Shown: positions 1 to 5,200 of the stretch, piece after piece
Layout: every line of letters begins with the position of its first letter
Numbering within the stretch: the first letter of the stretch is position 1
Assembly (NCBI GenBank): GCA_903928615.1
Contig: CAIYRJ010000251.1
Span: 1 to 6,868, forward strand
Source: an uncultured Actinomycetes bacterium
Lineage (GTDB): Bacteria; Actinomycetota; Thermoleophilia; Miltoncostaeales; Miltoncostaeaceae
DNA: 6,868 nucleotides
Direction: 5' to 3'
Made by a program: the position numbers and the translations under genes
Notes under the pieces: generated by a model
Database searches by the model: none
The model's input: the letters and a program-made list of their open reading frames with translations, nothing else
Told to the model about the DNA's origin: nothing

Positions 1-127
1 GGTGGCGCGCACCACATCCACCTCGCCGCTCATCCGCACCAAGCTGGCCAAGCCCGGCGCGAAGGTGCGGGTGCGGGCCTACAACTCGGGCGGCATCTCG
101 GCGCCGTCCAACGTGGTGCGCATCTAG
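1..127 (+). CDS. 3' end of a gene ending in a fibronectin type III-like domain (partial)
   Basis: Reading from base 2 gives 41 codons ending at TAG 125-127, nearly all ending in G or C. The peptide includes KVRVRAYNSGGISAPSNVVRI-type residues: an alternating V-R-V-R-A-Y strand, then N-S-G-G-I-S-A-P-S-N and a final V-V-R-I strand. This is the usual closing pattern of an FN3 domain (G/F strands with a S-x-P-S-N turn). FN3 modules are common as spacers in secreted actinobacterial glycoside hydrolases and surface proteins, so the full protein is probably extracellular. Its main function lies outside the window and cannot be named. The gene ends in a G/C-rich hairpin, so it is probably transcribed separately from the fucosidase. 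Confidence 0.7.
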   Translation, partial: VARTTSTSPLIRTKLAKPGAKVRVRAYNSGGISAPSNVVRI

Positions 128-152
128 CGGCACCCACGTATCGAGAGGCATC

Positions 153-189
153 CGAGGGCCCCGCTCCGCCAGCCGGCGCGGGGCCCTCG
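153..189 (+). terminator. 12-bp perfect hairpin after the FN3-like gene
   Basis: Arm CGAGGGCCCCGC at 153-164 pairs perfectly with GCGGGGCCCTCG at 178-189 across a 13-nt loop. It lies 25 nt after the stop codon. Only a weak T-containing run (TCGTCGTTCC) follows, so this would be a GC-type terminator of the kind often seen in actinobacteria rather than a classic U-tract terminator. The rest of the 128-270 gap shows no other gene. Confidence 0.6.
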
Positions 190-270
190 TCGTTCCCGGG
201 ACCACGCGCCAGCGTGCCGAGGGCCGGCGCGGCATGGGCCGCCCACCTGGCAAACCGCTTGACTCGTCCC

Positions 271-1734
271 ATGTACGAACCCACGTGGGACTCAGTGGGC
301 ACCCATGAGGTGCCCTCGTGGTACGACGACGCCAAGCTCGGGATCTTCCTCCACTGGGGGCTCTACTCGGTGCCCGGCTGGGCACCGCAGGTGGAGGACA
401 TCCAGAAGCTGCTGCACGACGCCGGCCCCGAGGAGATGCTGCGGCAGAACCCCTACGCCGAGTGGTACCTCAACACGAGCCGCCTCGAGGGCAGCCCCAC
501 CTGGCAGCACCAGCGCGACACCTACGGCCCCGATGCCACCTACGACGACTTCGTGGCCCCCTTCGACGAGGCCTCGGCAGTGGCCGACCTCGACGCCATC
601 GCCGGCATCTGCAGCGGCGCCGGCGCGCGCTACGTGGTGCTCACCACGAAGCACCACGAGGGCTTCTGCCTGTGGCCCACGGCCCAGGAGCACCCGCGCA
701 AGGGCCGGTACCACGCGAAGCGCGACCTCGTGGGCGACATGCGCCAGGCCGTGCTCGGCGCGGGGATGCGCATGGGGCTCTACTACTCGGGCGGGTACGA
801 CTGGCCGTACAACGACGCGCTCATCAAGAACCCCGCCGAGACCTCGCTCGCCGTGCCGTACCAGGACGACTACGTGGGCTACGCCACGCGGCACGTGCAG
901 GAGCTCATCCAGCGGTACGAGCCGTCGGTGCTCTGGAACGACGTCTGCTGGCCCTCGGGCGGCAACCTCCCCGCGCTGTTCGCCGAGTACTACAACGCCG
1001 TGCCCGAGGGCGTGATCAACGACCGCTGGCTCGAGCCCACGGCGCATCGCGGAGCCATGAGCGACACCATCGCGCGCCTCGGCGGCTGGCTGGTGCAGCG
1101 CTTCTGGTCGCACATCCCCGACGCCACGAAGACGCTCACCTTCCCGGCCACCCACCACTACGACTTCCGCACCCCCGAATACGCCACGTTCGACGACATC
1201 CAGCAGAAGAAGTTCGAGGCCACGCGCGGCGTGGGTCACTCATTCGGCGCCAACCGCAACGAGCGCCCGGAGGACATCGTCACCCCCACCGAGCTCGTGC
1301 GCATGCTCGTGGACATTGTCTCGAAGAACGGCAACCTGCTCATCGGCATCGGCCCGGACGAGCACGGGCGCATTCCCGACCAGCAGCAGGCCCCCCTTCG
1401 CGGGCTCGGTGAGTGGATGCGCGTGAACGGCGAGGCGGTATACGGCACGCGGCCCTGGGACATCGCCCAGGCGGTCACCACCGAGGGCGCGGACGTGAGG
1501 TTCACCCAGCGCGACGGCCGGGTGTACGCGGCCGTGCTCGACATGCCCGAGCGGGCCTTCGGCATCCGCGGGGTGGATGCCGCGGCCGTGAGCGACGTGC
1601 GACTGCTCGGCCTCGACGAGCCCGTGGAGTGGACCGTGGACGACGGCATGTTGCGCGTCACGCTTCCCGAGCGCCTTCCGGTGTCGCCCGCGCACGTGCT
1701 GGACCTCGGCACGGGGGCGCGCCCGGCCGCGTAG
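271..1734 (+). CDS. alpha-L-fucosidase, glycoside hydrolase family 29
   Basis: Predicted retaining exo-enzyme that removes terminal alpha-L-fucose from oligosaccharides or glycoconjugates. The 487-residue protein has no signal peptide or membrane segment, so it probably acts in the cytoplasm on imported fucosides. The GH29 core is clear: LGIFLHWG with H28, KHHEGFCLW with H128-H129, YYSGGYDW at 171-178, and LWNDVCW with D224 as the expected nucleophile. KKFEATRG contains E316, which aligns with the acid/base Glu of the Thermotoga maritima enzyme (KWEFTRG). The catalytic domain closes with NGNLLIGIGP and GEAVYGTRPW, followed by a C-terminal beta domain (about 400-487). Relative to T. maritima there is an insertion of about 45 residues (about 254-296). 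The ATG at 271 was chosen because homology begins there. An upstream in-frame GTG at 214 would add 19 residues with no family match. Neither start has a good Shine-Dalgarno, so leaderless translation is possible. The natural substrate linkage cannot be told from sequence. Confidence 0.93.
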   Translation: MYEPTWDSVGTHEVPSWYDDAKLGIFLHWGLYSVPGWAPQVEDIQKLLHDAGPEEMLRQNPYAEWYLNTSRLEGSPTWQHQRDTYGPDATYDDFVAPFDEASAVADLDAIAGICSGAGARYVVLTTKHHEGFCLWPTAQEHPRKGRYHAKRDLVGDMRQAVLGAGMRMGLYYSGGYDWPYNDALIKNPAETSLAVPYQDDYVGYATRHVQELIQRYEPSVLWNDVCWPSGGNLPALFAEYYNAVPEGVINDRWLEPTAHRGAMSDTIARLGGWLVQRFWSHIPDATKTLTFPATHHYDFRTPEYATFDDIQQKKFEATRGVGHSFGANRNERPEDIVTPTELVRMLVDIVSKNGNLLIGIGPDEHGRIPDQQQAPLRGLGEWMRVNGEAVYGTRPWDIAQAVTTEGADVRFTQRDGRVYAAVLDMPERAFGIRGVDAAAVSDVRLLGLDEPVEWTVDDGMLRVTLPERLPVSPAHVLDLGTGARPAA

Positions 1735-1737
1735 CCC

Positions 1738-1750
1738 GGGGCGATGCCCC
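1738..1750. terminator. small hairpin between convergent genes
   Basis: GGGGC (1738-1742) pairs with GCCCC (1746-1750) around a GAT loop. It falls in the 28-bp gap between the fucosidase stop and the stop of the minus-strand membrane-protein gene. Its position suits a shared bidirectional terminator, but the stem is only 5 bp and no T-run is seen on either strand. Confidence 0.3.
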
Positions 1751-1762
1751 CAGCGGGATGCC

Positions 1763-2854
1763 TCAGAGCCCGGTGGAGAAGCTCTCGGGAGGCGATGGCG
1801 CCCGGTGCCCGCTCTCGGCGCGTATCGCCAGGCGCAGCGCCAGCAGGAGGACGATGCTCACGAACACGCCCACGAGGGCCGACGTGGGCTGCGTGTAGAA
1901 CGCGAAGACCTCGACGATGAGGATGTCCACCAGCAGGGCACGCTCGAACCAGCGGTACGCCGCGAGCCGGGAGCGCCGCAGCGCCACGAGCCCCACGATC
2001 ACCAGTACGGCGGCCACCGCGGCAGCGCCGGTCTGGATCCACTCGGGCACGGTGATGTTTCCCGGCTCGGCGAGCGCGATGCCCGCGAACGCGAGGGAGC
2101 TCAGCGCGGTGAGCGCGAAGACCGCGATGAGCACGGGGGCGAACCACCTCTTCGCCGCCAGCCGCACGTAGGCCCGGTACGTGCGCAGGCGCATGCGCTG
2201 CCAGCGCGTGGGCGGCGCGGTAAGCGTGGCGTCGGCGCGCTGCACCGCCCCGGTGAGCACCGGCACGAGCGGGTCGTCCTGGTCGGCGATGCGCAGGAGG
2301 GCCAGGCACTCGCGACGCGCATCGCCGGCGGCGGCATCGCTCACGGCCAGGTCGTAGAGGGACATCGCATTGGCCAGGGCGGTGCGCGCGTCGACGGTCA
2401 TCCGGCGGCGCACGACGGCGAGCACGAGCGCGATCGCCACGAAGATCACGTAGATCATCGCGACGGCGGGCTCGAAGAAGTAGTTCACGTCGGACGTGAC
2501 GAACTTGCCGATCTCGTCGATGAAGAAGCCGAACCCGACGCCGGCGAGGAACGCGCCAAGGCGCAGGGCGGGGCGGCCGAGGCGCAGCAGCATGATGAAG
2601 ATGCCGACCAGCATGAGCAGGCCGCCCCAGAGCACGTGGGCGATGTGCAGCCCGCCCCCGCCGATCTGCGGGTAGCCCGTGGCCGACAGGTAGCCCCTGA
2701 TGACCAGGACGGTCACCATGGCCGAGACGAGGAAGGTCTCGGCGAGGGGCACGCCATCCACGCGGGACAGCATGAAGTGCCTGCGAATCTGGTCCGCGCC
2801 CGCCGCGAGCGGGGTGCTGCCGCCGGCCGGTGCGCGTCGGGGCTCATCCGCCAT
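1763..2854 (-). CDS. uncharacterised integral membrane protein, about 8 transmembrane segments
   Basis: I do not recognise a named function. The 363-residue protein has hydrophobic segments at roughly 37-55, 70-90, 98-113, 128-148, 238-261, 272-292, 303-320 and 324-344. They form two groups of four, separated by a hydrophilic stretch at 149-237. That stretch looks helical and cytoplasmic: it is Arg/Asp/Ala-rich, with a D-D-P-L-V-P turn at 193-198. Polar residues in or beside the membrane stand out: H70 and H73 in LHIAHVLWGG, and D113-E114 in GFFIDEIGKF, followed by VTSDVNYFFEP. These look like conserved family signatures rather than random loops, and resemble unannotated actinobacterial membrane proteins. 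No transporter ATP-binding, channel-filter or kinase motif is visible. It is transcribed divergently from the cellulase and convergently with the fucosidase, so it is probably monocistronic. The first ATG (2852-2854) fits a hydrophilic N-terminus. A second Met at residue 28 is an alternative start. Confidence 0.85.
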   Translation of the reverse strand: MADEPRRAPAGGSTPLAAGADQIRRHFMLSRVDGVPLAETFLVSAMVTVLVIRGYLSATGYPQIGGGGLHIAHVLWGGLLMLVGIFIMLLRLGRPALRLGAFLAGVGFGFFIDEIGKFVTSDVNYFFEPAVAMIYVIFVAIALVLAVVRRRMTVDARTALANAMSLYDLAVSDAAAGDARRECLALLRIADQDDPLVPVLTGAVQRADATLTAPPTRWQRMRLRTYRAYVRLAAKRWFAPVLIAVFALTALSSLAFAGIALAEPGNITVPEWIQTGAAAVAAVLVIVGLVALRRSRLAAYRWFERALLVDILIVEVFAFYTQPTSALVGVFVSIVLLLALRLAIRAESGHRAPSPPESFSTGL

Positions 2855-2860
2855 GCAGCC

Positions 2861-2866
2861 AGCCTA
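2861..2866 (-). promoter_or_regulatory. possible -10 element for leaderless transcription of the membrane-protein gene
   Basis: On the minus strand TAGGCT (fits TANNNT) lies exactly 6 nt before the ATG, which would place the transcription start on the A of the start codon. No Shine-Dalgarno is present (GGCTGGCTGC precedes ATG), consistent with leaderless mRNA, which is common in actinobacteria. No convincing -35 box is seen. Confidence 0.35.
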
Positions 2867-2996
2867 CGCATGGACCATGAAGCCGGGGGGTCGTTCTCAT
2901 GCCGCACCCCGGCGCCGCGGGAGTGGGGCACGGCAAGCCGGGAGGTTCCCGCGCGACACCCCGTGTGCCGCACGCACGCGCCCGGTGACCCCACGA

Positions 2997-3019
2997 CGCG
3001 CGCGCGCGGCGCGCGCGCG
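2997..3019. repeat. CG-alternating tract with a central phase break
   Basis: Bases 2997-3008 are (CG)6 and 3009-3018 are (GC)5, followed by G3019. The tract is one odd palindrome centred on G3008, with 11-base arms. It could extrude as a hairpin or, under negative supercoiling, flip to Z-DNA. It lies between the divergent membrane-protein gene and the cellulase, immediately before the leader ORF ribosome site. Confidence 0.7.
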
Positions 3020-3025
3020 GAGAGG
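3019..3025 (+). promoter_or_regulatory. Shine-Dalgarno-like site for the leader ORF
   Basis: GGAGAGG lies 7 nt before ATG 3033. This is good spacing for a ribosome binding site and is the main reason to take the short leader ORF seriously. Confidence 0.4.
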
Positions 3026-3032
3026 CCTCACC

Positions 3033-3086
3033 ATGCATGACGTGACGCCGCCCGCCGGGTGGCCCGAGGAAGGAGCAGGGAGATGA
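3033..3086 (+). CDS. possible 17-residue leader peptide overlapping the cellulase start
   Basis: ATG 3033 opens an 18-codon frame encoding MHDVTPPAGWPEEGAGR. Its TGA stop (3084-3086) overlaps the cellulase ATG (3083-3085) as ATGA. This is the classic geometry for translational coupling, in which a terminating ribosome re-initiates on the next gene. The ORF has its own purine-rich ribosome site, and the cellulase ribosome site lies inside its codons 13-15. The peptide contains tandem Pro (P6-P7) but no run of a single regulatory amino acid. No matching family is known to me. The overlap could also be chance, because the ribosome-site sequence forces much of the 3' half. Confidence 0.3.
   Translation: MHDVTPPAGWPEEGAGR
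3070..3075 (+). promoter_or_regulatory. strong ribosome binding site of the cellulase
   Basis: AAGGAG, within GAGGAAGGAG (3066-3075), lies 7 nt before ATG 3083. It fixes the start at 3083 instead of the upstream in-frame GTG at 3059, which would put eight charged residues ahead of the signal peptide. Confidence 0.85.
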
Positions 3087-5071
3087 AGGGCAGTCGCGTT
3101 GTCGCCATGGGCCTCGCAGCCGTCGCCGCGCTTGCGGCGGCCAGCAGCGCCCAGGCGCTCGAGGGGCCGCTGCGCACGAGCGGCGCGAAGATCGTCGACC
3201 CCGCCGGCAACGAGGTGGTGCTGCAGGGCGTGAACTGGTTCGGCCTCGAGACCGCCAACCACGCGCCCCATGGGCTCTGGACGCGCGACTACCGCGACAT
3301 GCTGGCCCAGATCAAGGCGCAGGGCTTCAACGTGATCCGCCTGCCCTTCTCGCTGCAGGCGCTGCGATCCACCACCACGTCGGGCATCGACTACGGCGGT
3401 GGCCGCAACGCCGCGCTGCAGGGCAAAACCCCCCTGCAGGTGATGGACGCCATCATCGACGAGGCCGGACGGCAGGGGCTCGGGATCATCCTCGACAACC
3501 ACTCGGGCGCCGACGACAGCTTCATGTCGCCGCTCTGGTACGGCACCGGCGGGTTCACCGAGGACGACTGGGTGGCCACGTGGGAGATGCTCGCCACGCG
3601 GTACGCCGGCAACCGCGCGGTGCTCGGAGCCGACCTCAAGAACGAGCCCCACGGCGAGGCCACCTGGGGCACCGGTCAGGCCAATGACTGGCGCCGCGCC
3701 GCCGAGCGCGCGGGCAACGCCGTGCTGGCCAAGGCGCCCACCTGGCTGATCGTGGTGGAGGGCATCGAGGGTCCCGTGGCCGGCGGCCAGCAGCTCGACC
3801 GGCACTGGTGGGGCGGCAACCTCGAGGGCGTGCGCGCCAACCCCGTGCGCCTCGCGGTGCCGAACCGCCTTGTGTACTCGCCGCACGAGTACGGCCCCGG
3901 CGTGTTCGCCCAGCCGTGGTTCAGCAGCCCCGACATGGCTGCGATCCTCGCCGACCGCTGGCAGAAGGGCTTCGGGTACATCCACGAGTCGGGCACGGCG
4001 CCCATCCTCGTGGGCGAGTTCGGCGCGAAGAACGTGGGCACCGACACCGTGGAGGGCCGGTGGATCCGCCAGTTCGCCGACTACATGTCGCGCAAGGGCA
4101 TCAGCTGGACCTTCTGGGCCTGGAACCCCAACTCGGGCGACACCGGCGGCGTGCTGCAGGACGACTGGCAGACGGTGAACGCCGCGAAGATGTCGCTGCT
4201 GACGTCGCTGATCAACCGCCAGCCCATCAACTACGCGCCGGGCACCTCCCCCACCCCGCCGCCGGCACCCGCTCCCGCGCCGACGCCGAGCCCGGCTCCC
4301 ACGCCTGCGCCCACCCCATCACCCACGCCCGCTCCGGCCCCGTCACCGGCGCCCGCTCCAAACCCTGCGCCCGGTGGCGCCCCCACCATCCGCTTCGCCG
4401 TCGACTCGCAGTGGAGCGGCGGTTCCTGCGGCAAGTTCGTCATCGCCAACCCGGGCACCGGGGCCCTCGCGCCCACGGCCATCGGTTTCACGATCCCCGC
4501 GGGCACGGCCGTGACCAGCACCTGGAACGGGTCGATCACGGGCACCGGCACCAGCCGCTCCATCGCGCTGCCCTCGTGGGCGCGCGTTCCGGGGGGCGGC
4601 AGCTACTCCGACACCGGACTCTGCATCCAGGGCTCCGGCGTGCCCACGGCGATCACGGTGACCACCCCGGGTGGCACCACGAGCCCGGGCACGGGCACGC
4701 CGGCGCCGGCTCCCGCCCCGACTCCGGCGCCCACGCCTGCGCCTGCGCCATCGCCCGCGCCGGCCCCGGGAACCGGCCTGGTGGTGACGGTGAACCGTGA
4801 CTCCACGTGGGACACCGGCCTCTGCCGCAGCGTGACGGTGCGCAACGCCGGCGCCACGGAGGTGACGGCGTGGCGACTTGCCTTCACGCTGCCGACGAGC
4901 TCGTCGATCCGCGACTCATGGAATGGAACGGTGAGCCGCGCCGGCGAGCAGGTGAGCGTGACCCCGGCGGCATGGGCATCGCGCATCGCCCCCGGCCAGT
5001 CGGTGAGCGCCTTCGGGTTCTGCGCATCCGGCACGGCGGAGCCCGCCGGGATGGTGGCGTCGGCGGGGTAG
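3083..5071 (+). CDS. secreted modular endoglucanase: signal peptide, GH5, two CBM2 domains
   Basis: Predicted extracellular endo-beta-1,4-glucanase of 662 residues. Residues 1-25 form a Sec signal peptide with an AQA cleavage site before LEG. The GH5 domain (about 26-384) resembles subfamily 1 enzymes such as Acidothermus E1 and the Xanthomonas endoglucanase. It has GVNWFGLET, HGLW, IRLPF (R86), DLKNEPHG (E188, acid/base), SPHEYGP (H268), VGEFG (E312, nucleophile) and WNPNSGDTGG with DDWQT. Both catalytic Glu are present and 124 residues apart, so it should be active. A Pro/Ala/Thr/Ser linker (387-435) leads to CBM2-like domain 1 (436-about 530), a second such linker, and CBM2-like domain 2 (567-662). 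Surface tryptophans W444/W481/W499 and W576/W613/W631 keep the 37- and 18-residue spacing of the C. fimi CBM2a cellulose-binding face. The catalytic domain has no cysteine. The only four in the mature protein are C449/C514 and C581/C647, one pair per CBM. The gene is flanked by a leader ORF and a strong 3' hairpin, so it is probably its own transcription unit. Confidence 0.94.
   Translation: MKGSRVVAMGLAAVAALAAASSAQALEGPLRTSGAKIVDPAGNEVVLQGVNWFGLETANHAPHGLWTRDYRDMLAQIKAQGFNVIRLPFSLQALRSTTTSGIDYGGGRNAALQGKTPLQVMDAIIDEAGRQGLGIILDNHSGADDSFMSPLWYGTGGFTEDDWVATWEMLATRYAGNRAVLGADLKNEPHGEATWGTGQANDWRRAAERAGNAVLAKAPTWLIVVEGIEGPVAGGQQLDRHWWGGNLEGVRANPVRLAVPNRLVYSPHEYGPGVFAQPWFSSPDMAAILADRWQKGFGYIHESGTAPILVGEFGAKNVGTDTVEGRWIRQFADYMSRKGISWTFWAWNPNSGDTGGVLQDDWQTVNAAKMSLLTSLINRQPINYAPGTSPTPPPAPAPAPTPSPAPTPAPTPSPTPAPAPSPAPAPNPAPGGAPTIRFAVDSQWSGGSCGKFVIANPGTGALAPTAIGFTIPAGTAVTSTWNGSITGTGTSRSIALPSWARVPGGGSYSDTGLCIQGSGVPTAITVTTPGGTTSPGTGTPAPAPAPTPAPTPAPAPSPAPAPGTGLVVTVNRDSTWDTGLCRSVTVRNAGATEVTAWRLAFTLPTSSSIRDSWNGTVSRAGEQVSVTPAAWASRIAPGQSVSAFGFCASGTAEPAGMVASAG
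4241..4387 (+). repeat. DNA encoding Pro-rich linker 1 (GH5 to CBM2-1)
   Basis: Encodes residues 387-435, almost entirely Pro alternating with Ala, Thr or Ser. It shares the 14-nt string CCCACGCCTGCGCC (4298-4311) with linker 2, which suggests duplication or recombination between linkers. Such linkers act as flexible, protease-resistant spacers in secreted cellulases. Confidence 0.8.
4679..4780 (+). repeat. DNA encoding Pro-rich linker 2 (CBM2-1 to CBM2-2)
   Basis: Encodes a Thr/Gly/Ser-rich lead-in, then a Pro-Ala/Pro-Thr run ending in a P-G-T-G turn before the second CBM2. It carries the second copy of the 14-nt string shared with linker 1 (4730-4743). Confidence 0.75.
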
Positions 5072-5082
5072 GCACAACGTCA

Positions 5083-5116
5083 GGGGCACTGCCGGGCGCA
5101 CGCCCGGCGGTGCCCC
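5083..5116 (+). terminator. 15-bp GC hairpin after the cellulase
   Basis: GGGGCACTGCCGGGC (5083-5097) pairs with GCCCGGCGGTGCCCC (5102-5116) around a 4-nt GCAC loop, with one G-U wobble. It starts 11 nt after the stop codon. There is no T-tract, so it is either a U-less intrinsic terminator or an mRNA 3'-end protector. A second copy of GGCGGTGCCC follows at 5119-5128 and could compete for pairing with the left arm. Confidence 0.65.
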
Positions 5117-5160
5117 GGGGCGGTGCCCTGCAGGGAGCGGCCCCGCGCGGCGGCGCTGCC

Positions 5161-5166
5161 TACTCT
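5161..5166 (+). promoter_or_regulatory. possible -10 element of the exporter gene
   Basis: TACTCT fits TANNNT and would start transcription near 5173, leaving a leader of about 28 nt that includes the ribosome site. No recognisable -35 box lies upstream. The preceding terminator-like hairpin makes a promoter here reasonable. Confidence 0.25.
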
Positions 5167-5185
5167 GCAGGGCGATGCACCTCCC

Positions 5186-5190
5186 GAGGA
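5186..5190 (+). promoter_or_regulatory. ribosome binding site of the exporter gene
   Basis: GAGGA ends 10 nt before ATG 5201. It supports this start over the upstream in-frame GTG at 5123, which would prepend 26 Pro/Arg-rich residues with no family match and overlap a terminator-like region. Confidence 0.6.
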
Positions 5191-5200
5191 CACCCAGCGC

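Noticed and set aside
259..264. TTGACT as a -35 box for the fucosidase
   Set aside because: A matching -10 about 17 nt downstream would fall inside the coding sequence and no TANNNT is there. It is considered only as a weak -10 candidate.
280..289. Palindrome CCCACGTGGG just inside the fucosidase gene as an operator
   Set aside because: It is a single 10-bp palindrome within codons that fit the protein, with no second copy near the other promoters. Chance is likely in such GC-rich DNA.
292..1239. Minus-strand and alternate plus-strand open frames within the fucosidase
   Set aside because: All are Arg/Ala/Val-rich shadows of the GH29 frame, which carries every expected catalytic motif.
1805..3040. 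Plus-strand 411-codon open frame antisense to the membrane-protein gene
   Set aside because: The translation is rich in His, Glu, Arg and Gly with no hydrophobic core or motif. It is the mirror of a GC-rich real gene whose opposite strand gives coherent membrane helices.
2855..3082. Riboswitch or small RNA in the divergent intergenic region
   Set aside because: I recognised no known riboswitch core or tRNA-like fold. Apart from the CG tract, the leader ORF and the -10 candidate, nothing specific is supported.
2897..3985. Minus-strand 362-codon open frame across the cellulase start
   Set aside because: It is antisense to the clear signal peptide and GH5 domain. Its composition (Val, Gly, His, Arg) is typical of antisense shadow frames in high-GC DNA.
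4241..4780. Pro-rich tandem DNA as a CRISPR or minisatellite array
   Set aside because: The periodicity is explained by Pro-Ala/Pro-Thr codons in linkers. There are no regular repeat-spacer units.
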